NCBI RefSeq assembly: GCF_029784135.1
Contig: NC_073746.1
Span: 165,007,325 to 165,071,324, forward strand
DNA from: Toxorhynchites rutilus septentrionalis
Taxonomy: Eukaryota > Arthropoda > Insecta > Diptera > Culicidae
Direction: 5' to 3'
Length of the DNA stretch: 64,000 nucleotides
Shown: in pieces, positions 1 to 10,367 of the stretch
Numbering within the stretch: the stretch's first letter is position 1
Layout: the number at the start of each line of letters is the position of its first letter
The notes under the pieces: generated by a model
The model's database searches: none
Told to the model about the DNA's origin: nothing
What the model saw: only the letters and a program-made list of their open reading frames with translations
Program-made: the position numbers and the translations under genes

Positions 1-735
1 TGGTACATTTGAACGAAGATCTTCATTCTCTCGTTCGGTGGCTAAAATATAAACAATTGAAGTTAAATGTATTAAGTAAAACTAAATACATGCTCATTTC
101 TTCGGCAAACTCCAAATTCGATGGTCATTTTGAAATTGATGGTGAGGCAATTGAACGGGTTACAGAAACTGAATATCTCGGAGTAGTTTTTGATGACAAA
201 TTAGCCTTCAAATCTCATATTGATAATGTCATCAAAAAGATTACTAGAAAATATGCTCATCCATTTTGTTCCGAATATCACACAATTATTGAGATTGCAG
301 CGCTTACAGAATAAGATCATGAGATTAATATTAAGATGTCATAGATACACTTCCTCTAACATAATGTTGGACGCGCTATAGTGGTTATCTGTTAAGCAAA
401 GGAATCATTACTTGACAATGGTGTTCATCTTTAAAATTTTGAATAGAATGCTGCCTCGCTATTTGTGTGATTGAATTGAACGAGGAAGTGATTTCCATAG
501 TTATAATACTCGAAACGCGAATCATGCAAGAACACCTAATTTTCTTTTTAGTAGGTCGCAAAACTCACTTTTGTACAAAGGAATAAACTTCTTCAGTTCG
601 ATGCCCAGACATATTAAAAGAGCGGCAACAATGGCTGAGTTCAAAAAAAAAACTGTGCGTCTTACATGTGAAATCTGTCTTATACATTGTGTTGTCTGTA
701 ATAATTTACAGGTGCATAACATTACACATTATTAA
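1..735 (+). pseudogene. Non-LTR retrotransposon reverse transcriptase, C-terminal relic
   Basis: The translation has the thumb/connection region typical of Jockey/CR1/L2-like reverse transcriptases: an LNV-SKTKYM-like block, then IERVTETEYLGVVFDD and a HIDNVIKKI helix. The C-terminal domain follows in another frame (LQNKIMRLIL, WLSVKQRNHYLTMVFIFKILNRMLP, then YNTRN and SQNSLLYKGINFF), so a frameshift lies at roughly 255-300. In that second frame there are two internal stops (379-381 TAG and 472-474 TGA) and the natural stop is at 733-735. The upstream palm domain with the catalytic YADD box lies outside the window or is lost. It is a dead copy. The exact clade (Jockey, CR1 or L2) is my inference. 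Confidence 0.8.
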
Positions 736-1008
736 AACTTAATATTATCTTAAAGATAAGTCGTCCTGCTAAAACCTTTGTAGGGGTATGAGGTGGGACC
801 ATCATCATCTTTATCTTTAAATTCGTCAAACAATCTGGTTCCATGAAATTTTCTAGCACGGTTTTGGGAAGCTACGAAACAACTGAGGGTAGAGATAAAA
901 AAAGTTAAGTACAGGTTTGCGTCTAGAGAATTTAACTCAATGTAAAATATATACAAGTGCGAACCGGAGAACTATCATGACAGAAAACTTCAACATGGAA
1001 ACCAGTAT

Positions 1009-1234
1009 CTTCTTGAATGGCGTTAACGTTCCCTGTGGAACTTTTGCCTTCTCAACGTATGCATTAATTAGCGTCAATTATTAATACTTAGTTGAGATTT
1101 CTTGAGCCAAATAACACGCCTTGAATGTATTCCGAGGGGCAAGCTCTAGAACACGCGTGACCACAGTGCATGTCGAAGGAAATTTCATCGACGAAAAATT
1201 CCTCGGCCAGAACGGGAATCGAACCCGAACACTC
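1009..1234 (-). mobile_element. Feilai-type SINE, 5'-truncated
   Basis: On the minus strand the body matches the three fuller copies at 14.5, 32.5 and 49.1 kb: the B-box-like GGGTTCGATTCCCG, the AATTTTTCGTCGAYGAAATTT segment, AAGGCGTGTTATTTGG, CTCAACTAAG and a GAAGAAG 3' end (at 1009 on the plus strand). The A-box half (GTGGCCGAGTGGTTAGC) is absent because similarity stops near 1234, so this copy is 5'-truncated. Feilai is an established Aedes aegypti tRNA-related SINE; the assignment is from remembered sequence. Confidence 0.8.
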
Positions 1235-2028
1235 GAAAAATCGAAAATCGCGGATAATGCAATAAATGACTAAAAAAGAGATGCAAATACAATATTTCAG
1301 CATGATAACTATGTTTTATCAATAAAGGAAACATTAAACTATCCATCTATAAGGTTGTGTACACCTGAAGTCAAATAATGTGAAAGTCATGACCAAACAA
1401 AAATACAAAATCCTACACCTCACTGATAATTTCCGGGAAAGTTCATAGCATTACTATGGAACTCGCCTTCGCGGATAAACCGCATCGCGGTTCATCCACT
1501 CGCGAATAATCGAGGTTCCACTGTATTTATTACGAATATTTTTTGTTATTAATCCGTTTATTTTTACAGGCTCAGTTACATAGGTCTAAAGTTATTACGA
1601 ATAATGTCAAGAGTACAAAAACCAGGAAAAATCAGGATCATTTCAGAAAAATCAGGATAAATTGAGTGTTCGTCAGTATATCAGGGAGCATGCTAAAAAG
1701 GCTGGGAAATCCTGTAAAATCAGGAAGGTTGGCATCTCTGGCTGCAACCGCTTCCACATCGATCATCGTTTGGGCAACATGAGTCGATCTCCGGAATAAT
1801 CCGTACGTTTTCGTCAGTAGAGCAGTTTTTTTTTGTTTCTGGAGAACCATCATTACGCTTCAAAAACAGAATTGTGAAATCCGATGTATTTAATGTTGTG
1901 TTTTATTTTTTTATGTTTAAGTTCTATATCATTAAGACAATGTCAGATGAATTTTTATCCAAACAATAAACAACATTAAACAATGTAAGTTATTAAAAAA
2001 AATTGTAATTTTTTTCTTTGTCGTTATT
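1235..2028. other. Unassigned AT-rich stretch
   Basis: No coding signal. At 1618-1745 there is an irregular series of AAATCAGGA words ending in GGTTGGCATCTCTGG. On the minus strand this reads as a possible hAT-like terminus (CAGAGATGCCAACC). A similar set of AAATCAG words next to GAGTTGACATC occurs at 58,673-58,740. Otherwise I see nothing. Confidence 0.35.
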
Positions 2029-2202
2029 TTAAATAAGGACAATTTTTTTCATGATATTAATTCTGAACACTTTTGCTTTTATTTCCGGACAATCTTATGC
2101 AACTCCTTCAATAAAATCATCTTCTGACAAGGGTTTTTGGAGCACCAATATTTGTTCTGATTTTTGCCATTTTTCGTCAACAGCTAGGTACAATGCTTGA
2201 CA
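2029..2202 (-). pseudogene. Short open segment of unknown protein
   Basis: The minus strand reads as about 57 codons with one internal stop (2095-2097), containing ALYLAVDEKWQKSEQILVLQ and PLSEDDFIEG. The amino-acid composition looks more protein-like than the surrounding AT-rich frames, but I do not recognise it, there is no start codon and it ends at 2029-2031. It could be a relic of a transposon ORF or chance. Confidence 0.2.
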
Positions 2203-2266
2203 CTACACTAAATTGATACAATAGTAACACTCAGTCACATTAATTGAACATGCAAAATATGTTATA

Positions 2267-3225
2267 CAGGGTTTTCCAACTTTAAATTCCGAAAGTAAAT
2301 TGAAATAAAACACATTTAAAATTCGAATTTCGATGAAACTTTTATTTCAAATTAAAGTTTGGTTTATGCCATTATGTGTGAAATACAACATCATTCAAAT
2401 GTCCACCTAGGGCTTCCTCGCACACCTTGACCCGGAACAGGTAATTTTCGATGACTTTTTGGCACATATGGGGCGGTATCTCGGTCATAACTTTACGAAT
2501 GTTGTCTTTCAAATGTTCAAGAGTTTGCGGATAGTTGGCATAGACACGGTCTTTCGCATAACCCCTCAAAAAAGTCTAGCGGGTTCAAATCGGATGATCT
2601 GGACGGCCAATTGGCATCACCAAAACGCGAAATTATGCGTTCCTCAAATTTCGTTCACAATATGGCCATGTTCGGTCGTGTTGTGTGACACGTGGCGCCG
2701 TCCTGCTGAAACCACATGTCATCCGTATCCATATCTTAAATTTTTGTACTAGTTGGATTTTCTATGGATGTAGGTGCAAGTCCAAATGCAAAATTCGCCA
2801 CAATGATGTGTTCGACAAGCCCAATTGCTGAGCACGCCGTGGAATCGTAACATTCGGGTCATCCTCCACACTGGCAGCAACAGCAGCAATATTTTCGGCC
2901 GAACGCACATTACGATGATGCACAGGTTTCACAATATCCGCTACGGATCCAGTTTGTTCGAATTTACGCACTACATTAGCGACTGTGTGCTCTGTAGGCC
3001 GTTCATGACGACCAATATCCGTCCGTAATGCTCGAAAAACATTTGCCGGTTTTTCATCATTTTTATAGTATAATTTAACAAAATTAACACGTTGTGCGAT
3101 GCTAAAACGATCCAAATTGTAAAATGGCAGACATACTAACGATATGACGCTTTGGTTGACAGCTATGTCAAACGGTTGTCAGCGCAGGGCTGTATACTTT
3201 CGGAAGCCCGAAATGGAAAACCCTG
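2267..3225 (-). mobile_element. Tc1/mariner-superfamily element, DD41D (rosa-like), internally deleted
   Basis: The element is bounded by TA dinucleotides (2265-2266 and 3226-3227) and inverted ends sharing CAGGGTTTTCCA and CCGAAAG. The coding strand is minus. Compared with the 1,248-bp copy at 57,290 it lacks about 325 bp covering the catalytic core. The deletion joint near 2750 lies at a shared AATTT word, which suggests microhomology-mediated loss. The DD41D class is inferred from the residue spacing in the other copy. Confidence 0.8.
2372..3115 (-). pseudogene. DD41D (rosa-like) transposase, catalytic core deleted
   Basis: The 117-residue N-terminal part (3115 down to 2762) carries the paired helix-turn-helix DNA-binding region: RFSIAQRVNFVKLYYKN, PTEHTVANVVRKFEQTGSV, then IPRRAQQLGLSNTSLWRIL. 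The remaining C-terminal part (2372-2569) reads VYANYPQTLEHLKDNIRKV, ending GGHLNDVVFHT, the usual tail of this family. Both catalytic aspartates that normally lie between these parts are gone, so the copy cannot be catalytic. The intact N-terminus could still bind TIRs if expressed, but nothing in the sequence shows expression. Confidence 0.85.
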
Positions 3226-4090
3226 TAATTTTGGTCTGATATTGAATATAATGAAATAGTGTCCGGATTAAAAAGCCGTCTGGTTTCAAAAGCATTACTG
3301 TACTCGTCAAAGTTGTTTATACAGCTCACTGAACAGTATTTGTATTCACTGTAGAGTATTTGTGCAGAATCCGGATCCAGAAAGGATGTATCTAAAACCT
3401 TCTGATGACCTAAATTAACGTCCGAAGATCCGTCTGGCCAATTCTAGGTTCAAGACTCTAACTGCATCGCTTAACGGTAAATTCAAAACGAGCAAAACAA
3501 AACTGAAAGATGCCTCGGATAATTGCGTAATTTAATAATGATCAGATTGCTTCTTCATTCCTCACCTTCATCCGATGGTGTGTACGCGAGGTAGCCACCT
3601 AAAGCCGACACGATTCATTTGGAAAACGAGTTACTCCGTTAAGGCGCACATACAGACACGCTGGAAGATGGTGGACTCCATAGCGAGATGCATATTTCTG
3701 GTCGCCACAGGTCCGTGATAGCAGCTGACCGTGATCGTGCTAACAATGCAGTATCAGTGGTAGCCTCAGCAGCAGCCAGTCTTGACGTCGTTGGCCTTCA
3801 CTTTCTTTTTGACAGTGGAACTGGTTGGTTGTCAAAGTTTTGTTTTCATTTTAATCGAATATGATAACCAAATTTCATGGTTAAATGCGATGATTTTGGT
3901 TTCATGGGAAAAGTATTACCTTTACACCGATTCGCCGGAATGTACTTTGCGTTATGTTGACAAAAGGTAGTAATATTGAATATCACAATTGCACCATTAA
4001 TTGAACAAAAAGCTATAGCAACGCAGATAGGTTCAAGTCAGCCGCCTTGCATCATTGTTTGTTTACATGGTTAAATCATTTTGATGTTCG
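3226..4090. other. Unassigned stretch
   Basis: I see no recognisable gene, RNA or repeat. Short ORFs here (for example 3782-3970) have no recognisable motif. Confidence 0.4.
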
Positions 4091-4720
4091 TTTATGATTT
4101 AAAACACTCATTTTCCTCCCCACCGCATTCCAACGCGAGTGCGACGTAATCTCGACGCGCATGATATTTGGCCGAAAACTTTCTGTGGCACCTTTGTTTT
4201 GGATCGCGAATGTTTAGACACCGTAAAACAGCAATTGCAAACGCCTCAATACCACCGCCACCGCCACTACACAAACAACTATGCGGCAGGTGAACAATGG
4301 AAGGGTTGTCCTGCACCGACAGTGCCAACGAAAACCACCTGGCGGCGCTTCCGCGGTGGGTTCGGCGATTTTGTGTGTGAAATGCGAACCAAAGAAACAG
4401 ACGGAACACGCTTGGCGCGAACAGAAAAAAAAAACAACAATGGACTCGAGAGCCCAGTTTGAGTGGGTGGTCGCGTGGGAAATACTGAATGAAGCATGTG
4501 AGCACACGTACACGACCCGGCGAGACTCTCGGAAGTGGCCAGCCTCATTCGCTAGTGCTGCGCGGACATTGAAAGTGAGAATTGCGATAAACGTGCGTAA
4601 TTGTTTGTTACCTTCTTCATTATAATTTGCATTTGTTTGTGGAGGCATGATGCGCTGAAAACACGGTAGGGTTGTGTCCAAATCGGTTGCATGTTAAATA
4701 TTGAAAATGATAATTAGCAG
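4091..4720. other. GC-richer island open in several frames
   Basis: Four or more overlapping frames stay open for 90-155 codons on both strands between 4,092 and 4,681. That is what stop-poor GC-richer DNA does by chance. The translations are low-complexity (CCACCGCCA-type runs) and share no motif with a family I know. It could be a regulatory or exon-proximal island of a neighbouring host gene, but no splice structure is convincing. Confidence 0.3.
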
Positions 4721-5468
4721 AGGGCGAACTCATTCAATATTTCTCAGGGAATTTCACAAATGGTAAACTGAAAGTGGCATAAATGAATCTGTTGCACGCG
4801 TTAAAGAAACATTTGCGGCTTGCGGGTTATAAATTACATTTTGTTTTATGTTTTCCCCTATCTGAAATAGTACAACCACTGATATATAATGATCATTTAC
4901 ATTGTATGGAACCAACAATTTTGGCACTAGTTTGTTTTCTTAGCAATGAGATGCATCTTCGTGAAAAGAATAGAAGAAATGAACAATTTATCTCACTATT
5001 CATCTACATTTCCGAGAATCAATACACATCAAACCCTGGGCGTTAATGGTTATAGACGCAAACGTCAACCGGCCGAGGAGAAGACTTCGTTTTCAGCACC
5101 GACAAAGAGGTGTGTTACTTTTTATTGGTTCTTCTCCCTTTTCACCACTTAACCTTCCTGGGTAACGCATTTAATGAATTAATGGATTTCGAGAACATCA
5201 ACTTGCGTCCAGCCGAACCATATCGAGCGGATCTCTGTCGGAAGGCGAGGGAAACTGTTGGCAGTGCCTTAACAGTAAAGTAAACATAAACCTCGGTAAA
5301 TGTAAGATAGACCTCGGTAAATGAAAGAGGAGCGTCGAGAACCAAGTCGAGAGCGATTGACCTAAATGAGAGAAAATGGAAGTATCCACCTATAGTACAT
5401 TTGAGACTGTCTTCAGTCTAAGAATAACTACTCCGAAAAACAGCCGATTTAGACCGAACCCTCAACGG
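4721..5468. other. Unassigned stretch
   Basis: No recognisable gene or element. A short near-duplicate of CCTCGGTAAATG(T/A)AAG occurs twice at 5,291-5,330. Confidence 0.35.
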
Positions 5469-5592
5469 TTTTTTTTTATTTAGTGACTTTTAACACTTTT
5501 TGGCTGATTCGTCACTTTACTTCCATTTTGGAAGAATATCGGGACCTTCAGCGTGAGAGTTCCGGATGTTACCACTACGCCAGATCGCTTCC
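5469..5592 (-). mobile_element. tRNA-derived SINE (GCGATCTGGCGTAGTGG type)
   Basis: On the minus strand the element starts with a tRNA-like head, GCGATCTGGCGTAGTGGTAA. This contains an A-box-like TGGCGTAGTGG, and the body then runs through GGAAGTAAAGTGACGAATCA and ends in an A-run (plus-strand T-run at 5,469). The copy at 25,388-25,531 has the same order and orientation. The B-box region is degraded here (GGTCCCGATATTC). Confidence 0.65.
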
Positions 5593-5743
5593 TCATAAAA
5601 TTATTTTGTTTTATTGCCATATAAACAGTATTAATTGGGTCTAATTCCTTGTAAAGGCGTATCCATAATCATTGATCTTTGTTTTGAATCATAGCTCGAG
5701 AGCTTGATGTCTGATTGAAATAAGATATTCGATTGTTGTACAC

Positions 5744-6330
5744 TAGGGTGCCAATGAATGTATGGGAAAAAATTTACCCTAAAATTTCAAAAAGTTACCC
5801 TATACAAAATGTTCATCACCTAGAAAAAACACCCTATGCCGAATTTCAGCTCAATCGGACTTAAGAGAGAGAGAGTGCGCAAAGCAGTCAAAGTTTGAGT
5901 TTTTTGGAAATCGAAATATCACCCAGGGGGGAGTAAAGGAAATCAGGGTTTACGAAAAAAATTTTTGGAGCACAATGTCCTAAAATTGCATGAAACGTCG
6001 AGATCTAGTGTCATCTCGAATTTTTTGGTCAAAAATCGGCATTCTGGGACTTTTTCGGAGTGCGAAACGAAAAGTATGGTTTTGGATGCCAATAAAAATA
6101 GTTATCTCGATTTTTCATTAGGAACTTGCTACGAAATGTTCATTTGCACGATAATATACCCTATGCAAAATATTAGCTCATTTGTGCTTCATTTACTGGA
6201 GTCACAAATGTTAAAATTTGAGTTTTTTGAAAACCGAAAAATCACTGGAAATAATGGTTAAAAAAATCGGTGCCAAATGTCTTAAAATTGCATGACACAT
6301 CGAGATTTACAGTTGTTATTTACAACTGTT
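5744..6330. repeat. Dispersed repeat with internally duplicated AAATTTGAGTTTTTTG block
   Basis: The block AAATTTGAGTTTTTTG, AAACCGAAA-AATCAC, then CTTAAAATTGCATGA and ACGTCGAGAT, occurs at about 5,890-6,015 and 6,195-6,320. It occurs again at 62,065-62,200. The left end at 5,744 begins AGGGTGCCAATGAATGTATG. It is non-coding in appearance and likely a non-autonomous DNA element of unknown class. Confidence 0.55.
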
Positions 6331-6762
6331 TCGCGATCCACCTGTGGGACTGGCCTGGATACTCCACGACCGAGCCATTGATTTTTTGTCGAAGCACTTC
6401 TCGCTTGGAAGCCATCTCGATAACCACTTGACAGATTGTAAGGAAATTTTGCACATGTAAACAAAGTACACCAAAGAAAGTGCTGCTTTTTTTTAAAAAT
6501 ACAATCTTTAGTACAACAGTTGCGATAGCACATCCCAGTCAAACTAAAAAAAAAGTGTCATGAGATTTGGCGTTGCCCAGGTGAAACTAGGCAGTTATCA
6601 TATTGGATAATTCTGAACGTTTGACCTGGATTGTTGCCTTCAATTCGGCTAGTTGCGATCAGTATTTGTTGGAATTTATTGACTGGTTGCGTGATAAAGC
6701 ATAATTATGTCTAGTATTTCTCTTCAATATCAATGGCGTGGAATTTCCTCTTATCGACATAG

Positions 6763-7400
6763 TTAAGGGGGGACCCCGGTCTGGTAAATAGAAAAAAAAA
6801 GAATTTTTGTTTTTTGCATTTTTGGGAAGCTTATACCCTCAGAAATGTTGTCCTAAAAGTTTTTTTTCGATATTTGATTTTGTTTGAAAGTTACAGCCAA
6901 AAGTATAAGATCACCTAAAGGAAAATAGTATTGCTGGACGAATTTTAAAACGCGTTTTTCTCGAAACCATGTTCTTCCAACCTGGTGGTATCGATATATC
7001 AGGATACATTCGACCGATTTGGCTGATTTTTTTTATCAGCACGTGAAAATGAATTGTCCAAGGCGTTACATCGTCGCTTTTTGATATCTCATTTTTTTGA
7101 TTTTTTAAAAAAACCCTATTTAGAGATTTTTCATGAAAAATATCTAATTTTTAACAAAAATGGCCGCCGTTTTGGCAATTTTTCAAATTTTCAAAACCCG
7201 TTATGTAACGCTTTAGGTATTGTCCTAAAGTTTCAAAATATTCATTGGAATTTATTCTACGACACCCCGTTGCTGCAGAACCGATCACAACCAGCAAGGT
7301 ACCGATTTTCAGACAGTATCTACGCATCGAGCTGTCAACAGCGTCATAATCATTCTTTGTGCACTCAAAAAATGGAAAATACATCTTCAAATATACCTTA
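6763..7400. repeat. Probable non-autonomous element starting GGGGGGACCCCGGTC
   Basis: The stretch begins with the GC-rich palindromic word GGGGACCCC at 6,768 and continues as AT-rich non-coding sequence. Such a G-run followed by CCCCGGTCTGG resembles terminal inverted repeats of mosquito MITEs, but I do not see the opposite terminus in this window, so it is either truncated or something else. The short ORFs at 7,054-7,401 look like chance. Confidence 0.35.
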
Positions 7401-7789
7401 AATAATAACCAAAATACACGAATACATCACTTTTTTCGTAACATCCGAAAAAAAACCGCGAAAATTCATTATTTTTCGACCTTCCAGATAGAGGCTCCTT
7501 TAACAATGCACACGTTACCATAATGTACGTTCTGTCCAATATATATTGGGAATTAAAAATGTTCCCGCTGATAATTTTTCAATTGTTTTTTTCTTAAGTT
7601 GGTAGTACTGTCAGTGGTCCTAATGTCAATTTTTAGCGCGATCTGTCATTTAGTTTGTTCACAGCGTCATTAAGAACAAGTTTTCTTTTTAAAGGTGATT
7701 TTCGATATGGCTAATTTCTATCGGTCAAAGTTTGTGTGAACTTTGGAGCATATCGGCTTAGCGATAAGATGTGTTATGTTGTCTTCTAG
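7401..7789. other. Unassigned stretch
   Basis: AT-rich sequence with no recognisable coding or repeat structure. Confidence 0.35.
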
Positions 7790-8710
7790 GGCTTGAATCG
7801 ATGCTGTACATTGACATAAACATGAGATTTGGCATACCCTCAGAAGAAACAGTCCAACGGTGTAAAATCGCACGATCTAGATGGCCAATTCACTGGTCGA
7901 AAACAAGAAATCTCGCGTAATTTTTGAAAAGGTCCTATGTAACATTCACATCAACTCGAGAAAAACAAAGTTGAAGATCGGAACATTGTTCCGCGAATTG
8001 TTTCAAAAGGAATCGATCTTCATCACTACTTTCGTAACTGCGTAACTCCGCAAAACCAATCGTAACTGTTGTTATGTGATTTTAGTTTGATATTGAAACC
8101 TCCGAGCGAAAAATGTTATATTGGACGTTTTGACTGACCGCTTCGTACATTGGACGAATTACGTTGTACGATGACAATTTGCAAATAACTACTGAACAAC
8201 GCTTCAAATACTTGCGTTTTGTGCTAAAAGCAGATCATTATTGTTATAACTCATTGAATTGCACTAAAAACGATATCAACACCCGAAAATAACAAAAACT
8301 CAAAATGTCCGAAGTGCGACTTCGTGTTGTTTTGATTGCTTTGTTACTTCGGACGTATCGAGCGTCAGAGGAAAGTGGCGTCCGAAGTTATAGTCGAGTG
8401 CTTAAAATTCGAATCTGTACATTGGACATTTTTTGTATCGGTAATAAAAAGGTGAAAAGGATAGATACTTAAACGGTTGTTTTGCATTGCATTCAATGAT
8501 TGAGCACTAATAGTATGCATCCATTAGCTCGATTTGTTTACTTTTGTTACTTAGGACCTTTTCAAAAGTTACGCGTGAAATGTATTGCTCACCAAATTTA
8601 TTGTGAAATATGTCTATCGAATCGTTTGCTGTGTGACATGTGGCACCGTCGTGCTGGAACCAAATGTCGAAAAGATTTCGATTGTTTATTTTGGTACGCA
8701 TTTGTGGCTG
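7790..8710 (-). pseudogene. Second DD41D-like transposase relic, split by an insertion
   Basis: On the minus strand 8,701-8,590 reads DIWFQHDGATCHTANDSIDI, with the second catalytic aspartate (QHDGATCH box). The frame is then broken by a 653-bp insert (7,919-8,571). It resumes at 7,918-7,790 with NWPSRSCDFTPLDCFF, which holds the third aspartate (PLD), and then GYAKSHVYVNVQHRFK, followed by stops. The order and motifs match the copy at 57.3-58.5 kb. The sequence is strongly diverged from it, so this is an older or different subfamily. Confidence 0.7.
7919..8571. mobile_element. Unclassified TIR element inserted in the rosa-like relic
   Basis: Inverted ends of about 26 bp (AATTTTTGAAAAGGTCCTAT on the left; the reverse complement of the right end begins TAACTTTTGAAAAGGTCCTA) bracket 653 bp. 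CGCGT is present immediately outside both ends (7,914-7,918 and 8,572-8,576) and is a candidate 5-bp target duplication. Removing the insert brings the two transposase halves together. The interior has no ORF that I recognise and repeats the word TACATTGGAC two to three times. The superfamily is unknown. Confidence 0.6.
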
Positions 8711-9051
8711 TTTATCGGACCAAATAATACAATTTTGCTTATTAGAGCTCCCTCAGAGCGCAGACTTTTTATCGGCCAATAGTTTGAATGATTCGGGCAT
8801 AATAAAAGTCGCAGCACAGTTAGTGCCAAAAGAGCTCAATTTTCTTCAAAAATTTTATCGCTATCAAGTGGCTGAATGCTTGAACTATCAAATTCTGATC
8901 CCACGAGCATCTAACGCATATTCACTCTCCATGTTTTTCGGTCCTCATGTTTTTCCTATGTCTGAAACTAAAATTAGCGCTTCGTGGGTCCCGTTTTGCA
9001 TCGAAAACATAAAACTATAAGTAGCTTATACTTGTGATATAACCGCAAGGT
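8711..9051. other. Unassigned stretch
   Basis: Overlapping short ORFs here (8,585-9,020) run antisense past the transposase relic and show no family motif. I see nothing else. Confidence 0.35.
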
Positions 9052-9910
9052 AGACGTACGACTAACGCTGGCTCTGTAATCATTTGTTTGAAATTGCATC
9101 TGAATCAATTCTCAATGAATGAATGAATAATTATTGCTAAAGATGACTGAAAGTTTCCTTGTTAGTGTGTGAGTGGATGAGCATGAGTATGAAATGGTTA
9201 TTAACATGAAATTTAAGTATTTCGAACTTGTTGGTGTTTCAGAAAAAAACCGTTGGGTTTGCGTGGTTTTGCATAAGCAACTGATGAAGTTTGATACATA
9301 ATTCTATTTTGTTCTCGTGATAATAATACACGAGAGTTGTCATGACCACTCCACGCAGAAACAGAATCGAAACTGTTGCTCTTGGACACGATTGCACCTC
9401 GGGAGCCGAATGCGCGAATTTTCCTTCGCTTAACCGCAATTACAATCAAACATTCCTTCATGACCATTCCATGCAAAAGCAAAATAGAAACTGACGCTCT
9501 TGGATACGATTGCATCATGGGAACCGAATGCGCAAATTTTCCTTTGCTCGAGCGCATTTGCAAGCAAGTAAAAGAAATCACAACCTACATGTATTCGCGA
9601 TGACGTTTTTTCCAGGTGCCTTGATTTTGTGTCCGTTTTCGGGAACACATTGTGATCACCACGAAAGCAATCATCATGAATGAGATAGTTTGTTATGATT
9701 CCAATTGTCTGTTTTCAAAGCAATTTTTAAGCTATTGAAGCGATTTGTTGGACCAATAAGTGACAATCATATAACTCTTTCACATTTTATCTTCCGTATG
9801 AAGCGATTTTAATTCCATTCCATTCAGCCGGTAAAGAAGTATTAACGTTCAAAACCTTGCACTCCAACTTTACTCTCTCCTTTTCGAAACTTTGAACTTA
9901 CAATTCTTGA
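9052..9910 (+). repeat. GACGTAG-terminal repeat family, truncated copy (relative of 33.4-35.2 kb)
   Basis: The start (ATAACCGCAAGG then GACGTACGAC) and the TTGTTTGAA(A/G)TTG and AATGAATGAAT segments match 33,390-33,485. The far part (TTGTCTGTTTTCAAAGCAAT, AAGCTATTGAA, CATTTTATCTT, CCTTTTCGAAACTTTGA) matches 34,930-35,145. The central sequences differ and the right GACGTAG terminus is missing. Small ORFs inside are not convincing proteins. Confidence 0.65.
9341..9577. repeat. Two diverged 118-bp tandem units
   Basis: CATGACCAYTCCAYGCA begins at 9,341 and again at 9,459. Both units continue with a GAAACTG, GCTCTTGGA, ACGATTGCA, CCGAATGCGC, AATTTTCCTT order. The units sit inside the GACGTAG-type repeat. 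Confidence 0.7.
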
Positions 9911-10059
9911 ATACAGCTACAAAAAGTGTTTCGATGACTAGATTGTTCGTTGGAAAAAGTGTATTGCTTCAGAAGGTGTCTTTTTAGAATGCGATAATAT
10001 TTATTTATATGATTAATAACCCATTTTCTTAACAAACACCGGTATATATTTTACAGTAT

Positions 10060-10270
10060 GTAACAACATTAAGTCTAGCGTTGTCATGCTGGAATATTAT
10101 GGCCTCGTGTTTGGTATCATATGCAGTCAATTTCCGATTGGGATGAATTATTTTTCATATACATTTCTTCCATGGTAGTTCGACCAGGGCTCAGCTACCC
10201 ATAATAGATGGCATACTTCTGATCCCACTGACAACAGAGCACAACAAATATAGTTTGAGTATTGAAATGA
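10060..10270 (-). pseudogene. Decayed mariner transposase fragment
   Basis: In shifting minus-strand frames one reads AIYYG with LSPGRTTMEEMYMKN upstream, and then EAIIFQHDNARLNVV, which is the second-aspartate box of DD34D mariners (consensus HDNARPH). Several stops and frame changes intervene. Only this catalytic segment is recognisable, and it lies 100 bp left of the DD37E element. Confidence 0.5.
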
Positions 10271-10367
10271 CTTTTCCTCAGCACCTGAAGTCCCAACAGT
10301 TGACGAAGCCCCTCTTGCGATGGCAAGTTAAGTGAATTCAGTCATGGAAGGTTCTGGAGTATGAATA

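Noticed and set aside
4092..4681. Overlapping ORFs of 89-155 codons on both strands
   Set aside because: They occupy several frames of the same GC-richer DNA, are low-complexity and show no family motif or convincing start context.
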